DNA of 64,000 nucleotides from an uncultured Armatimonadota bacterium (lineage in GTDB: Bacteria; Armatimonadota; Fimbriimonadia; Fimbriimonadales; Fimbriimonadaceae): contig CAIYLG010000053.1 in assembly GCA_903927025.1 (NCBI GenBank), forward strand, positions 1-64,000. Reading direction: 5' to 3'. Positions 42,435 through 50,722 of this stretch are shown one piece after another; within the stretch, counting starts at the first letter, position 1; each line of letters begins with the position of its first letter. Below the pieces are notes generated by a model that was not told where the DNA came from, searched no databases, and saw nothing but the letters and a program-made list of their open reading frames with translations. The translations under genes and the position numbers were made by a program.

Positions 42435-44362
42435 AGAAAGCAAATATGACGGTGAACATCGCGGATCTCGCCAAAGAATTTGAAGTGGCGCCAGGAACGG
42501 TGTACGGAGTCCTGAGCGACCTCGGCATCGATCACGACGGCATTTCCTTTGAGTCCGACAAGGATTCGGTTGAGCTCGTCAACGAGTCGATGGCCGAGCA
42601 CATCGGCTCAAAAGAGATCGTTCTCAAACCGAATCCAACGCTGCGGGACATCACCAACGCCCTAGGTGTTCCCCAAACTGAGGTTCAAAAAACACTTCTC
42701 ACAAAGCTGAAAGTGATGGCTACCCTCACCACCAGCCTCAAACCGGACGTGGTTGAGAAACTGGTTGATATCTTTGGATATTCGGTTCGCCTTCAGGACG
42801 CAACTCCAAAGCCAGTTGCTCCCAAATCTTCTGCTCTCGGCAAGAAGGGTGGTGCACAGCCGAGACCGCCAGTGGTTACTATCATGGGCCACGTTGACCA
42901 CGGCAAGACTTCGCTGCTGGACTACATCCGAAAGGCAAACGTAGCCGCCAAAGAGCACGGTGGAATCACCCAGCACATTGGTGCCTACCAGGTAGCTCTG
43001 CCGGAAGGGCTTATTACTTTCCTTGACACTCCTGGACACGCTGCCTTCACAAACATGCGTGCCCGTGGTGCCCAGGTTACGGACATCGCGATTCTGGTTG
43101 TTGCAGCGGACGACGGCATCATGCCGCAAACCCGGGAAGCCATCCAGCATGCCAAGAACGCGAAGGTGCCCATCATTGTTGCCATCAACAAGATGGACAA
43201 ACCGGATGCAAATCCGGATCGTGTCATGCAGCAGCTTCCAGAGTTTGAGGTTATCCCTGAAGCCTACGGTGGAGACACCATCACCTGCCCAGTTTCCGCC
43301 CTTACGGGTGAGGGCGTTCCTCACCTGCTTGAGATGATCCTCCTCCAAGCTGAAGTCCTTCAGCTAACCGCAGATCCAAAGGGCACGCTTGAAGGATCGG
43401 TTATTGAAGCGAAGCTCGAGAAGGGACGCGGCCCAGTCGCTACTGTCCTCGTACAGAACGGCACCCTCAAGGTGGGCGAGAACATTATCGTCGGTCAAAC
43501 CTACGGCAAGATCAAGGCGATGACCGATTATCGTGGTCAGCGCATCACCGAAGCTGGTCCTTCTACTCCGGTTGAAGTTCTCGGATTGGATGAAGTTCCA
43601 CAGGCAGGAGATCGCCTGGAGCTAGCGACGGATGAGCGAAGCGGACGAGACATTGCCGAGCGACGCTCCGTCACCGCCCGAGCAAAGTCTCTGGAAGCGC
43701 CATCTCGAGGCATGACCCTCAGCCAACTCCGCGAGCGACTCAACACCCAGGAACTCAAAGAACTCAACCTTATCATCAAGGCGGACGTTCAGGGTTCTGT
43801 TGAAGCCGTCAAAGGAATGCTTGAGAAGGTTAAGAACGACGAAGTTGAGGCGAAAGTTATCCTCAGCGGCGTCGGTTCCGTTACCGAAAGCGACATCCTA
43901 CTCGCCAGCGCATCAGACGCCATCGTCGTTGGATTCAACGTAAAGCCCGAACCAGGTGCAAAGCGAGAGGCTGAGAGACGCCGAGTTGAAATCCGAACGT
44001 ACACGATCATCTATGAATTGATCGAGGATATTGAAGCGGCCGTCAAGGGCATGCTTGAGCCTAAGTACGAAGAGCAGCATCTTGGAACCGTCGAGGTTCG
44101 AATCCGATTCCAGTTCTCCAAGAAGGGAATCATTGCTGGATCCTACGTCACGGAGGGCAAGGTCACTCGAAATGCAGAGTGCCGAGTTCGACGCGGCAAC
44201 GACTTGGTCTACACGGGCCGAGTTGGATCCCTGCGACACCTCAAGGATGACGTTCGTGAAGTCACGCTCGGAATGGAGTGCGGTCTCACGTTCAACGATT
44301 GGACCGACTTCAAGGAAGGCGACATGGTTGAAGTCTTCGAGATGATCCAAATCAACGCCTAG
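42419..44362 (+). CDS. infB: Translation initiation factor IF-2
   Basis: The start is taken at ATG 42419 ([18 protein letters not shown]), which overlaps the end of ylxR; ATG 42446 is possible. About 648 residues. The first 110 residues hold two IF2_N-type modules ([19 protein letters not shown] and a second near [16 protein letters not shown]) with almost no linker, so it is a compact IF-2. The G domain has [23 protein letters not shown] and [10 protein letters not shown]. The C-terminal fMet-tRNA-binding part is intact ([20 protein letters not shown]). Confidence 0.97.
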   Translation: MQTEVKKANMTVNIADLAKEFEVAPGTVYGVLSDLGIDHDGISFESDKDSVELVNESMAEHIGSKEIVLKPNPTLRDITNALGVPQTEVQKTLLTKLKVMATLTTSLKPDVVEKLVDIFGYSVRLQDATPKPVAPKSSALGKKGGAQPRPPVVTIMGHVDHGKTSLLDYIRKANVAAKEHGGITQHIGAYQVALPEGLITFLDTPGHAAFTNMRARGAQVTDIAILVVAADDGIMPQTREAIQHAKNAKVPIIVAINKMDKPDANPDRVMQQLPEFEVIPEAYGGDTITCPVSALTGEGVPHLLEMILLQAEVLQLTADPKGTLEGSVIEAKLEKGRGPVATVLVQNGTLKVGENIIVGQTYGKIKAMTDYRGQRITEAGPSTPVEVLGLDEVPQAGDRLELATDERSGRDIAERRSVTARAKSLEAPSRGMTLSQLRERLNTQELKELNLIIKADVQGSVEAVKGMLEKVKNDEVEAKVILSGVGSVTESDILLASASDAIVVGFNVKPEPGAKREAERRRVEIRTYTIIYELIEDIEAAVKGMLEPKYEEQHLGTVEVRIRFQFSKKGIIAGSYVTEGKVTRNAECRVRRGNDLVYTGRVGSLRHLKDDVREVTLGMECGLTFNDWTDFKEGDMVEVFEMIQINA

Positions 44363-44381
44363 CTCCGTCCTATATCCATTG

Positions 44382-44412
44382 CTGGTCCAATCAAACCTCG
44401 TGATTGGACCAG
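44382..44412 (+). terminator. Hairpin after infB
   Basis: A perfect 12-bp stem (CTGGTCCAATCA at 44382-44393, complement at 44401-44412) with a 7-base loop starts 19 bases after the infB stop. It has no T-run and lies 24 bases before the next start, so it may be a processing or partial termination site. Confidence 0.6.
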
Positions 44413-44436
44413 TCTGCTGATTCGGAGACTTTCTAA

Positions 44437-45246
44437 ATGGCTGGACAACCCCCTCTTCAGCCGGATTCATCCGGCTTCTCCAATTACCCCCGCAATTCGT
44501 ACGGCGGAGGCGGAGATCCTAGCTACAACCCCAACCAGCGCCCGCCTGGAATCTACTTTGATTTCATCAGCATTGCCTGGAAGCTTGTCCAACAAAATCT
44601 GGGAACTTGGGTTATTGCGGTCCTCCTCAGCTACGCAATTGGCTATGCTGCAAGCGTTCCATTCAGCCTTTTGGCAAATTTGCTTGTAAATGGATCACTT
44701 GCATCTCCTCGACAACCGACGCTCACCCTCCTGGGCGCTCAGTTGGCGCTCAGTCTGATTCCAAGCATGGCGGTTCAAGTCGTCCACACCGGCTTGCTGT
44801 ATATGGGTGTTAAGCAGGCTCGGGGACAAGTCATTGAGATTGGGGATCTCTTTTTCGGGTTCAGGCGATTCGGATCATTGGCAATTTCCGCTCTACTCTA
44901 TTCGATCTGCGTTACAGTTGGCTTATGTCTGCTGATCATCCCAGGAATTCTTCTTGCGGGAATGCTGGTGTTCGTTCCGCTGTTGATCCTTGAGAGGAAT
45001 ATGACGCTTCAAGAAGCCTACAACGAATGCATTTCGCGTATTGGCACCAAGGGCTTCAGCATCTTCGCGCTCATGTTCGTAGCGGGTCTTACTGCGTGCC
45101 TCGGCCTATGTCTGTGTGGCGTCGGATTCCTTTTCACCTATCCCATCTACATCGTAACCATGGGCCTCACCTACAACACGTTCTATCCTCCAATGGATCA
45201 GCCAATGGCTTATGCGCCGATTGGAATCGAACCGCCGAGATACTAG
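44437..45246 (+). CDS. Unrecognised polytopic membrane protein
   Basis: 269 residues: a soluble Pro/Ser/Tyr-rich N-terminus (about 1-45, with NSYGGGGDPSYNPNQRPPG), then five or six membrane helices, including TWVIAVLLSYAIGYAASVPF and VGLCLLIIPGILLAGMLVFV. Between the helices, an amphipathic FVPLLILERNMTLQEAYNE resembles the loop of DUF975-type integral membrane proteins. The family link is tentative. It follows infB on the same strand. Confidence 0.75.
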   Translation: MAGQPPLQPDSSGFSNYPRNSYGGGGDPSYNPNQRPPGIYFDFISIAWKLVQQNLGTWVIAVLLSYAIGYAASVPFSLLANLLVNGSLASPRQPTLTLLGAQLALSLIPSMAVQVVHTGLLYMGVKQARGQVIEIGDLFFGFRRFGSLAISALLYSICVTVGLCLLIIPGILLAGMLVFVPLLILERNMTLQEAYNECISRIGTKGFSIFALMFVAGLTACLGLCLCGVGFLFTYPIYIVTMGLTYNTFYPPMDQPMAYAPIGIEPPRY

Positions 45247-45273
45247 GACCTACTGGTTGAAAAATCCCAAACG

Positions 45274-46566
45274 ATGATCGGATTGCTGGCTGTCTCGCTC
45301 TGCGCGACCTTCCAAGAACATGTTGGCTACTTGGACAATGGGCTGGTTAAGCTTGGGGTCAACCTTGACCTTGGAGGTGCGATCACCTATATTTCCAAAT
45401 CGGGTTCAGACGCAAATGTAGTCAACAGTGCCGATTGGGGAAGGCAAATCCAAATGTCGCACTACAGCGGGCCCATTCCGTTTGCGCCAAATGGCCAAGC
45501 CCCGCGTAAGGATTGGGCTGGCTTAGGCTGGAATCCAATTCAGTGCGGCGACTGCTTTGGCAACCGGTCAAAACTAGTCACCTATCGGAACGATGGCAAA
45601 TCCATTTACGTGAAATGCATCCCAATGCAGTGGCCGCTGAATAGCGTTCCTGGCGAATGCACCTTTGAGTGCTGGCTCAAGCTAGAAGGGAAGGCGGTGC
45701 TTGTTCGATCTCGGATGGTGAACGCGAGGACTGATCACACCCAATACGAAGGCAGAGGCCAAGAGTTGCCAGCGGTCTACACCAATGGCCCATGGTATAG
45801 GTTGATGACGTACTCAGGCGACAAGCCGTTCACGCATGACCTGTTGTCTCAAAAGCCGCCGGTGTTTATGTGGACGGGGTGGCAATCGACAGAAAACTGG
45901 GCGGCACTGGTGGATGATCGCGACTATGGGCTGGGAATCTGGAATCCAGGCGTGTATTCATTCATTGGCGGATTTGCGGGGAAACCAGGAGCCGGTGGCC
46001 CTAAAGATGGTCCTACCGGCTACATCGCTCCTGTCGCCAACGAGATCATCGACCACAACATCGATTACACCTACCGTTATGTTTTGGTCCTTGGTCAGCT
46101 CGAGGAGATCCGAGAATACGTCTACGCACACGCGAAGCGACCTGCGCCTCCCCAGTATCGATTCCGAGGCACTCGGGAGCATTGGATCTATCACAACGCT
46201 ACGGATGAGGGCTGGCCGATTCGACGCGGATTAGAAATTACTGCAAATGGGCCTACGGCCAGACTGGACGGACCAGACGGCTTCTGGCTGGCAAAAGATG
46301 CGGGTCGGGTGGTGATTGAAGCCGCATTCGACAGCTACACAACTGGCGTGGATTTTGAATGGAAGCTAGCCGACGGCGTCAAATACACGTCAACGAAAAC
46401 AGTGCCCCTTAAGTTCATCGGGGATAGTAAGGTTCGTCGGTACACGCTCGACCTGACTGCCCACCCCGATTACAGAGATGCGATTACTGGAATCTCCCTG
46501 ACCGTGCACACTCGAGATGGCCAGAAATCCCGCGTAAATTTAAAGAGCCTGTGTCTCCAGAACTAG
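45274..46566 (+). CDS. Unrecognised exported beta-rich protein
   Basis: 430 residues with a short signal-like start (MIGLLAVSLCATFQ). Clear motifs include NLDLGGAITYISKSG, ADWGRQIQMSHYSGP and WAGLGWNPIQCGDCFGNRSK. The Trp/Gly/Tyr-rich beta pattern is like carbohydrate-active or carbohydrate-binding enzymes of the galactose-mutarotase type. I recognise no named family. It is 28 bases after the membrane protein gene and ends 4 bases from the convergent glycerate kinase gene. Confidence 0.7.
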   Translation: MIGLLAVSLCATFQEHVGYLDNGLVKLGVNLDLGGAITYISKSGSDANVVNSADWGRQIQMSHYSGPIPFAPNGQAPRKDWAGLGWNPIQCGDCFGNRSKLVTYRNDGKSIYVKCIPMQWPLNSVPGECTFECWLKLEGKAVLVRSRMVNARTDHTQYEGRGQELPAVYTNGPWYRLMTYSGDKPFTHDLLSQKPPVFMWTGWQSTENWAALVDDRDYGLGIWNPGVYSFIGGFAGKPGAGGPKDGPTGYIAPVANEIIDHNIDYTYRYVLVLGQLEEIREYVYAHAKRPAPPQYRFRGTREHWIYHNATDEGWPIRRGLEITANGPTARLDGPDGFWLAKDAGRVVIEAAFDSYTTGVDFEWKLADGVKYTSTKTVPLKFIGDSKVRRYTLDLTAHPDYRDAITGISLTVHTRDGQKSRVNLKSLCLQN

Positions 46567-46569
46567 AGG

Positions 46570-47856
46570 TCAGGAGGCACGCACGAAAAGAGCCAAATCA
46601 TTGACATTGCTGCCTGTGGGCCCGGTGAAGATCAGCCCGTCGCATGCGTTGAGGAATCCGTATGAATCATTGTTGGCCAGCGATTCCTCCGCACTAAACC
46701 CCGCGTCTTGGGCTCGGAAAAGTGAAAGAGGGTCCACGAACCCACCAGCCGCATCAGTAGGTCCATCAGCTCCGTCGGTTCCAGCCGCAAGGAAGCAGAC
46801 ATCGAGATACCTGGTCATGGGTGATGCAACCGCAAGCGCCATCTCTTGACACCTCCCACCGAGACCAGTGCCCCGAAGAGTCACCGTAGTCTCTCCTCCA
46901 AAAATCATGCAGGACTCCTGGCGGCGCCTCTTGACTCCGTGTTCCAAAATTGACTTCGCCATATCTCTGGCTTCGCCCAACATCGGGTCACCAAAAGGTA
47001 ATGGAAGCAAACCAATCGCCTTACAAGCGTCCACGGCCGCATGGATCGCCAGCGAAACGCTCCCAATCACGTGGTGAGGGATCGGATTAAATTGATGGGG
47101 GATAGGGAAGTCATACGCGAGCAGACTCTGCACTGCCGGAGAGAATTGTGTGATTGGGGTCTGAGAGTAATTCGGTGCTTGAAATGGTTTGGTGATGAAT
47201 GGCCCAGAACCGACCGCTGAGAGGTCATTGCCGACAACGTCAGATAGGACAAGCGCAACAACGGTTGCAGGCGCAAAAGTGGCCCCTAAACCCCCTCCTT
47301 TGATTCGAGACAACCTGGTCCGAATCGCATTCATAGCCTGGATGTTCGCACCTGAGGCCAGCAGCACGCGGTTGGTATCTTGGAGGTCACCGAGGTCTAG
47401 GCTGGGTCGGAGGCTTTCCATCATCGCCGAGCTTCCGCCCGACAGCAGATAGATGACAAGGTCCTTCTCGTTGAGCCCACCTGCAAACTCCAGCATTCGG
47501 TCCCCAGCATCCAAGCTTGATTGATCTGGAATAGGATGAGATGCCTCCAGGACGGTGATGCCATCCATGGGTTCGGCGCTGCCAGATTTTGTGATGATTA
47601 GGCCACCTGCAAGACGATCCCCAAGGATCTCTTTTGCGGCCTTTGCCATCGATACTGATGCCTTTCCTGAACCTGCGATCCATACGCGGTTGAAGTGATT
47701 CAAATCAATGTGCTGCCCCTGGACAAATAGCGCGTCACCCACTCGCTCCAAGGCATTTCCGACCAACCGATCCGCCCGCACTGCATCTAAGACTTTCGAG
47801 TAGATGTCCAGCGCCAATCCAGACGCTGTATTGGCTGGCTTGGCGATCAACTTCAT
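46570..47856 (-). CDS. Glycerate 2-kinase (MOFRL family)
   Basis: 428 residues. Phosphorylates glycerate at C2 in serine, glyoxylate or sugar breakdown. GckA/TtuD layout: an N-terminal DUF4147 domain with NRVWIAGSGKASVSMAKAA, TKSGSAEPMDGITVLEASHP, YLLSGGSSAMMESLRPSLDL, and the C-terminal MOFRL domain with ESCMIFGGETTVTLRGTG, GGRCQEMALA and FLAAGTDGADGPTDAAGGFV. It stands alone upstream of the tRNA-Gly. Confidence 0.93.
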   Translation of the reverse strand: MKLIAKPANTASGLALDIYSKVLDAVRADRLVGNALERVGDALFVQGQHIDLNHFNRVWIAGSGKASVSMAKAAKEILGDRLAGGLIITKSGSAEPMDGITVLEASHPIPDQSSLDAGDRMLEFAGGLNEKDLVIYLLSGGSSAMMESLRPSLDLGDLQDTNRVLLASGANIQAMNAIRTRLSRIKGGGLGATFAPATVVALVLSDVVGNDLSAVGSGPFITKPFQAPNYSQTPITQFSPAVQSLLAYDFPIPHQFNPIPHHVIGSVSLAIHAAVDACKAIGLLPLPFGDPMLGEARDMAKSILEHGVKRRRQESCMIFGGETTVTLRGTGLGGRCQEMALAVASPMTRYLDVCFLAAGTDGADGPTDAAGGFVDPLSLFRAQDAGFSAEESLANNDSYGFLNACDGLIFTGPTGSNVNDLALFVRAS

Positions 47857-47906
47857 TAGTTTTAGTCTAGCTGAACGCGTTGTCGCTCATTTCTGAGTTC
47901 AAACGC

Positions 47907-47935
47907 TTGCATTCGATCCGGTCTGCGGGTATAAC
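47907..47935 (+). promoter_or_regulatory. Sigma-70-type promoter of tRNA-Gly
   Basis: TTGCAT (47907-47912) is followed after exactly 17 bases by TATAAC (47930-47935), 5 of 6 and 5 of 6 matches. The predicted start is about 6 bases before the tRNA. Confidence 0.75.
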
Positions 47936-47947
47936 ATCTCCCGTAAC

Positions 47948-48022
47948 GCGGGAGTAGCTCAGTGGTAGAGCTTCTCGTTGCCAACGAGAAGGTCGCGGGT
48001 TCGAATCTCGTCTCCCGCTCCA
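47948..48022 (+). tRNA. tRNA-Gly (anticodon GCC)
   Basis: Full cloverleaf: acceptor GCGGGAG with CTCCCGC, D arm GCTCAGTGGTAGAGC, anticodon stem TCTCG with CGAGA and loop TTGCCAA (GCC at 47980-47982), T arm with GGTTCGAAT. CCA is encoded at 48020-48022. A weak hairpin with a T-run at about 48047-48075 may end the transcript. Confidence 0.97.
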
Positions 48023-48079
48023 AGTTTCAAGGAATATAGGTCGGAGTTGCCAAGTGCAGCTTCGGCTTTTTCTTTTTAT

Positions 48080-49006
48080 CTACTTGGGCAATCTGCCGAT
48101 GTGAGTGCCCTGATCGGTGGCATCCAAAATCCAGTAGCGCGCTTCAAGTCCTGAATCATTGAAGACCTGCTTCATCGACCGTCCGATGCGATCATAGCTT
48201 TCCCTCGCAAAAGCGATCACACCCGGGCCAGCGCCGCTCAGGCTGACGCTGATCGCTCCTGCTCCCAAAGCCACGGATTTGGCGTGCATTGCGCCAGGAA
48301 TCGCTCGCAATCGATAGGGTTCATGGATTCGGTCATTCATGGCCTTAGCCAAGAGATTATCGTCACCTAGGCGGAGCGCTTCTGCCACCAGCATCGCCCG
48401 ACCGATGTTGAAGATGGCATCTGCCTTGCTATAGCTGTCAGGCAGAGCCGCCCGTGCCTCAGACGTGAGATAGAGAAACTCTGGTACGCACACCACGGTC
48501 TTCACCGGAACGTGGGGAATTCGCTGTGTAAGAACGCCTGTCGCGTCTGGGACAACGATGACCATTCCTCCCAATAGCGCGGGAGCCACGTTGTCACCAT
48601 GCCCCTCAATCGCCACGGCTCTCGCCAATACCGCTTCACGGTCGATCCCAGCCGGATCTTTCCCCTGCGCGTCCAATGCCACCGCCTGCGCGAAGAGCAA
48701 CCCCGCCAGAGTCGCGGTAGAACTTGAACCCAAGCCGCTGGCACAAGGGATTGTGTTGTGGCATACGATCCTGATTCCTTTTGGCACTGGGATCCTTTGT
48801 GCTTTGAGCTCCTCGATCATGACCGCCGCAGTAAGGTTCGTTTGATCGTTGGGAAGCTTGGACGCGCCCTCACCGTGAGACTCAACAACAACGCCCTCAC
48901 CCTCAAGGTGAAGTTCAAATGTGTTCCACAAGTCAAGAGCAAGGCCCATGCAGTCGAATCCAGGGCCAAGGTTTGCGGTGGTTGCGGGAATACGAACTCG
49001 AATCAT
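48080..49006 (-). CDS. thrB: Homoserine kinase
   Basis: 308 residues, a GHMP kinase that phosphorylates homoserine for threonine synthesis. Visible are IRVRIPATTANLGPGFDCMG at the start, the ATP loop PCASGLGSSSTATLAGLLFA, and the third GHMP motif GAISVSLSGAGPGVIAFA near the C-terminus. It follows thrC by 16 bases on the same strand; hom is not in the window. Confidence 0.96.
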   Translation of the reverse strand: MIRVRIPATTANLGPGFDCMGLALDLWNTFELHLEGEGVVVESHGEGASKLPNDQTNLTAAVMIEELKAQRIPVPKGIRIVCHNTIPCASGLGSSSTATLAGLLFAQAVALDAQGKDPAGIDREAVLARAVAIEGHGDNVAPALLGGMVIVVPDATGVLTQRIPHVPVKTVVCVPEFLYLTSEARAALPDSYSKADAIFNIGRAMLVAEALRLGDDNLLAKAMNDRIHEPYRLRAIPGAMHAKSVALGAGAISVSLSGAGPGVIAFARESYDRIGRSMKQVFNDSGLEARYWILDATDQGTHIGRLPK

Positions 49007-49022
49007 GGGTACCTCAGGAAGG

Positions 49023-50069
49023 CTAAAGCTTTAGGACGGAAAGAAGCTCGTCAACGGACGGCGAAATAGAAATCGGCGGAGCGGCCCCTTCGACCGCTGA
49101 ATCAGGATCCTTCAGCCCGTGACCAGTGAGGACGCAGACAAATATTTTGCCTTCGGGGTCAACTGAACCTGTCGTGACAGACTTGATCAGTCCTGCCACT
49201 CCAGTTGCAGAAGAGGGTTCACAAAAGACTCCTTCCAAGCGAGCAAGTCTGTGATATGCATCAAAGATCTCGTCGTCCGTGACAGCTAGGATGTGTCCAT
49301 TCGACTGATCCAGCGCTTCTAGCGCCTGGCCCCATCTTGCCGGATTGCCAATTCGAATCGCAGTTGCCTTCGTTTCGGGCTGTTCTACTACCTTCCCAGT
49401 CACAATCGGTGCAGCTCCAGCGGCTTGGGCGCCAAGTAGCCGAGGACGCTCCTCACCGGCTTCGGTGAACCCAAGCCAGTAGGCACTGATGTTGCCTGCA
49501 TTCCCAACTGGCAGGCATAACCAGTCGGGGACTTCGCCAAGCTGCTCCGTCACTTCCCATGCCGCCGTCTTCTGACCCTGCAGTCGGGCTGGATTCACTG
49601 AGTTGACGAGAGCAATCGGAGCACGCTCTGCCGCTTCGCGAACCATTCGCAGTCCATCGTCGAACGTTCCCTGGATCGCGATGACGTGTGCGCCGTAGGC
49701 AAGAGCACCTGCCAACTTACCCAGGGCAATCTTTCCATCAGGAACCAGGACGGCGCAGCTCATCCCGGCTCGTGCGGCATAAGCTGCCGCCGATGCCGCA
49801 GTGTTGCCCGTGCTGGCACATATGACCGAGCGTGAACCTTCGTGGTATGCCTGCGTGATTGCCGTGGTCATTCCGCGATCCTTGAAGGAACCTGTCGGAT
49901 TCAGACCCTCATATTTCAGGAACAGCTTCCCACCAGGAACAATTTCCGCCCCAAGCCGGGGAGCGGGAAGCAGCGGAGTGTTTCCCTCAAAGAGCGTTAC
50001 GGCTTCGGCAGTCTGAGAAATTTCCAGCCGAGAACGATAGCGGTCGATCAAACCGCTCCAGGTGTTCAT
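49023..50069 (-). CDS. thrC: Threonine synthase
   Basis: 348 residues, the compact PLP-dependent class. Converts O-phosphohomoserine to threonine. The PLP lysine lies in NPTGSFKDRGM near residue 60; other motifs are ICASTGNTAASAAAYAARAG, VNSVNPARLQGQKTAAWE, LCLPVGNAGNISAYWLGF, and the late CEPSSATGVAG. It comes first in the thrC-thrB pair. Confidence 0.96.
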   Translation of the reverse strand: MNTWSGLIDRYRSRLEISQTAEAVTLFEGNTPLLPAPRLGAEIVPGGKLFLKYEGLNPTGSFKDRGMTTAITQAYHEGSRSVICASTGNTAASAAAYAARAGMSCAVLVPDGKIALGKLAGALAYGAHVIAIQGTFDDGLRMVREAAERAPIALVNSVNPARLQGQKTAAWEVTEQLGEVPDWLCLPVGNAGNISAYWLGFTEAGEERPRLLGAQAAGAAPIVTGKVVEQPETKATAIRIGNPARWGQALEALDQSNGHILAVTDDEIFDAYHRLARLEGVFCEPSSATGVAGLIKSVTTGSVDPEGKIFVCVLTGHGLKDPDSAVEGAAPPISISPSVDELLSVLKL

Positions 50070-50197
50070 GAAAGATTATGTCGCGTTTGTCGAAACGAAC
50101 ATCCAGCTAGTTCTGGCAAAAATCTCATTAAGAATTCACTTTCATTAGGTTTCATGGACGTTCCAATATCGATCCAAATCGATAAAATAATCTCACC

Positions 50198-50722
50198 ATG
50201 TCAACAGCTACTTGGAATCTTGATTCGACTCACTCCAGCATCGACTTCACGGTGAAGCATATGGGCCTATTTACGGTTCGAGGTTCCCTCGGAACGATTA
50301 CGGGCTCAGCGACCACCGAAGAGGAAGCACTCACGGGAGTTACCCTGAGCATCGATATCTCCGTGATCTCGACCGGCAATGAGCAGCGAGATGGTCACCT
50401 CAAGTCGCCAGACTTTCTTGACGTCGCTCAGTTCCCGACGGTTGAGTTCAAAAGCACATCGGTTGAAGCAAAGGGCGGAGCAGATTATTCCGTCAGCGGA
50501 GACCTGACAATTCACGGCATTACCAAGCCAGTCACCCTTGCCGTAAGCACGGTGCCTCCAGTGAAGGATCCATGGGGGAATACTCGAGCAGGCGTAACCG
50601 GCTCCGGAACCCTCCTTCGCTCTGAGTATGGATTGACTTACAACTCGGTGATGGAAACGGGCCATGCCTTGATCTCCGACGAGATCAAGTTCACGTTCGA
50701 CGTTCAGGCTGTTTCAGCCTAA
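50198..50722 (+). CDS. YceI-family polyisoprenoid-binding protein
   Basis: 174 residues, a lipocalin-like beta-barrel that binds isoprenoid chains. Typical stretches are WNLDSTHSSIDFTVKHMGLF at the start, GNEQRDGHLKSPDFLDVAQF, FKSTSVEA, SGDLTIHGITKPVTL, and the YGLTYNSVMETGHALISDE end. No signal peptide is visible, so it is probably cytoplasmic. Its stop overlaps that of the convergent rhamnosidase (CTAA). Confidence 0.93.
   Translation: MSTATWNLDSTHSSIDFTVKHMGLFTVRGSLGTITGSATTEEEALTGVTLSIDISVISTGNEQRDGHLKSPDFLDVAQFPTVEFKSTSVEAKGGADYSVSGDLTIHGITKPVTLAVSTVPPVKDPWGNTRAGVTGSGTLLRSEYGLTYNSVMETGHALISDEIKFTFDVQAVSA

Noticed and set aside
42662-43348. 228-codon minus-strand frame opposite infB
   Set aside because: Antisense to the IF-2 G domain; no independent signal.
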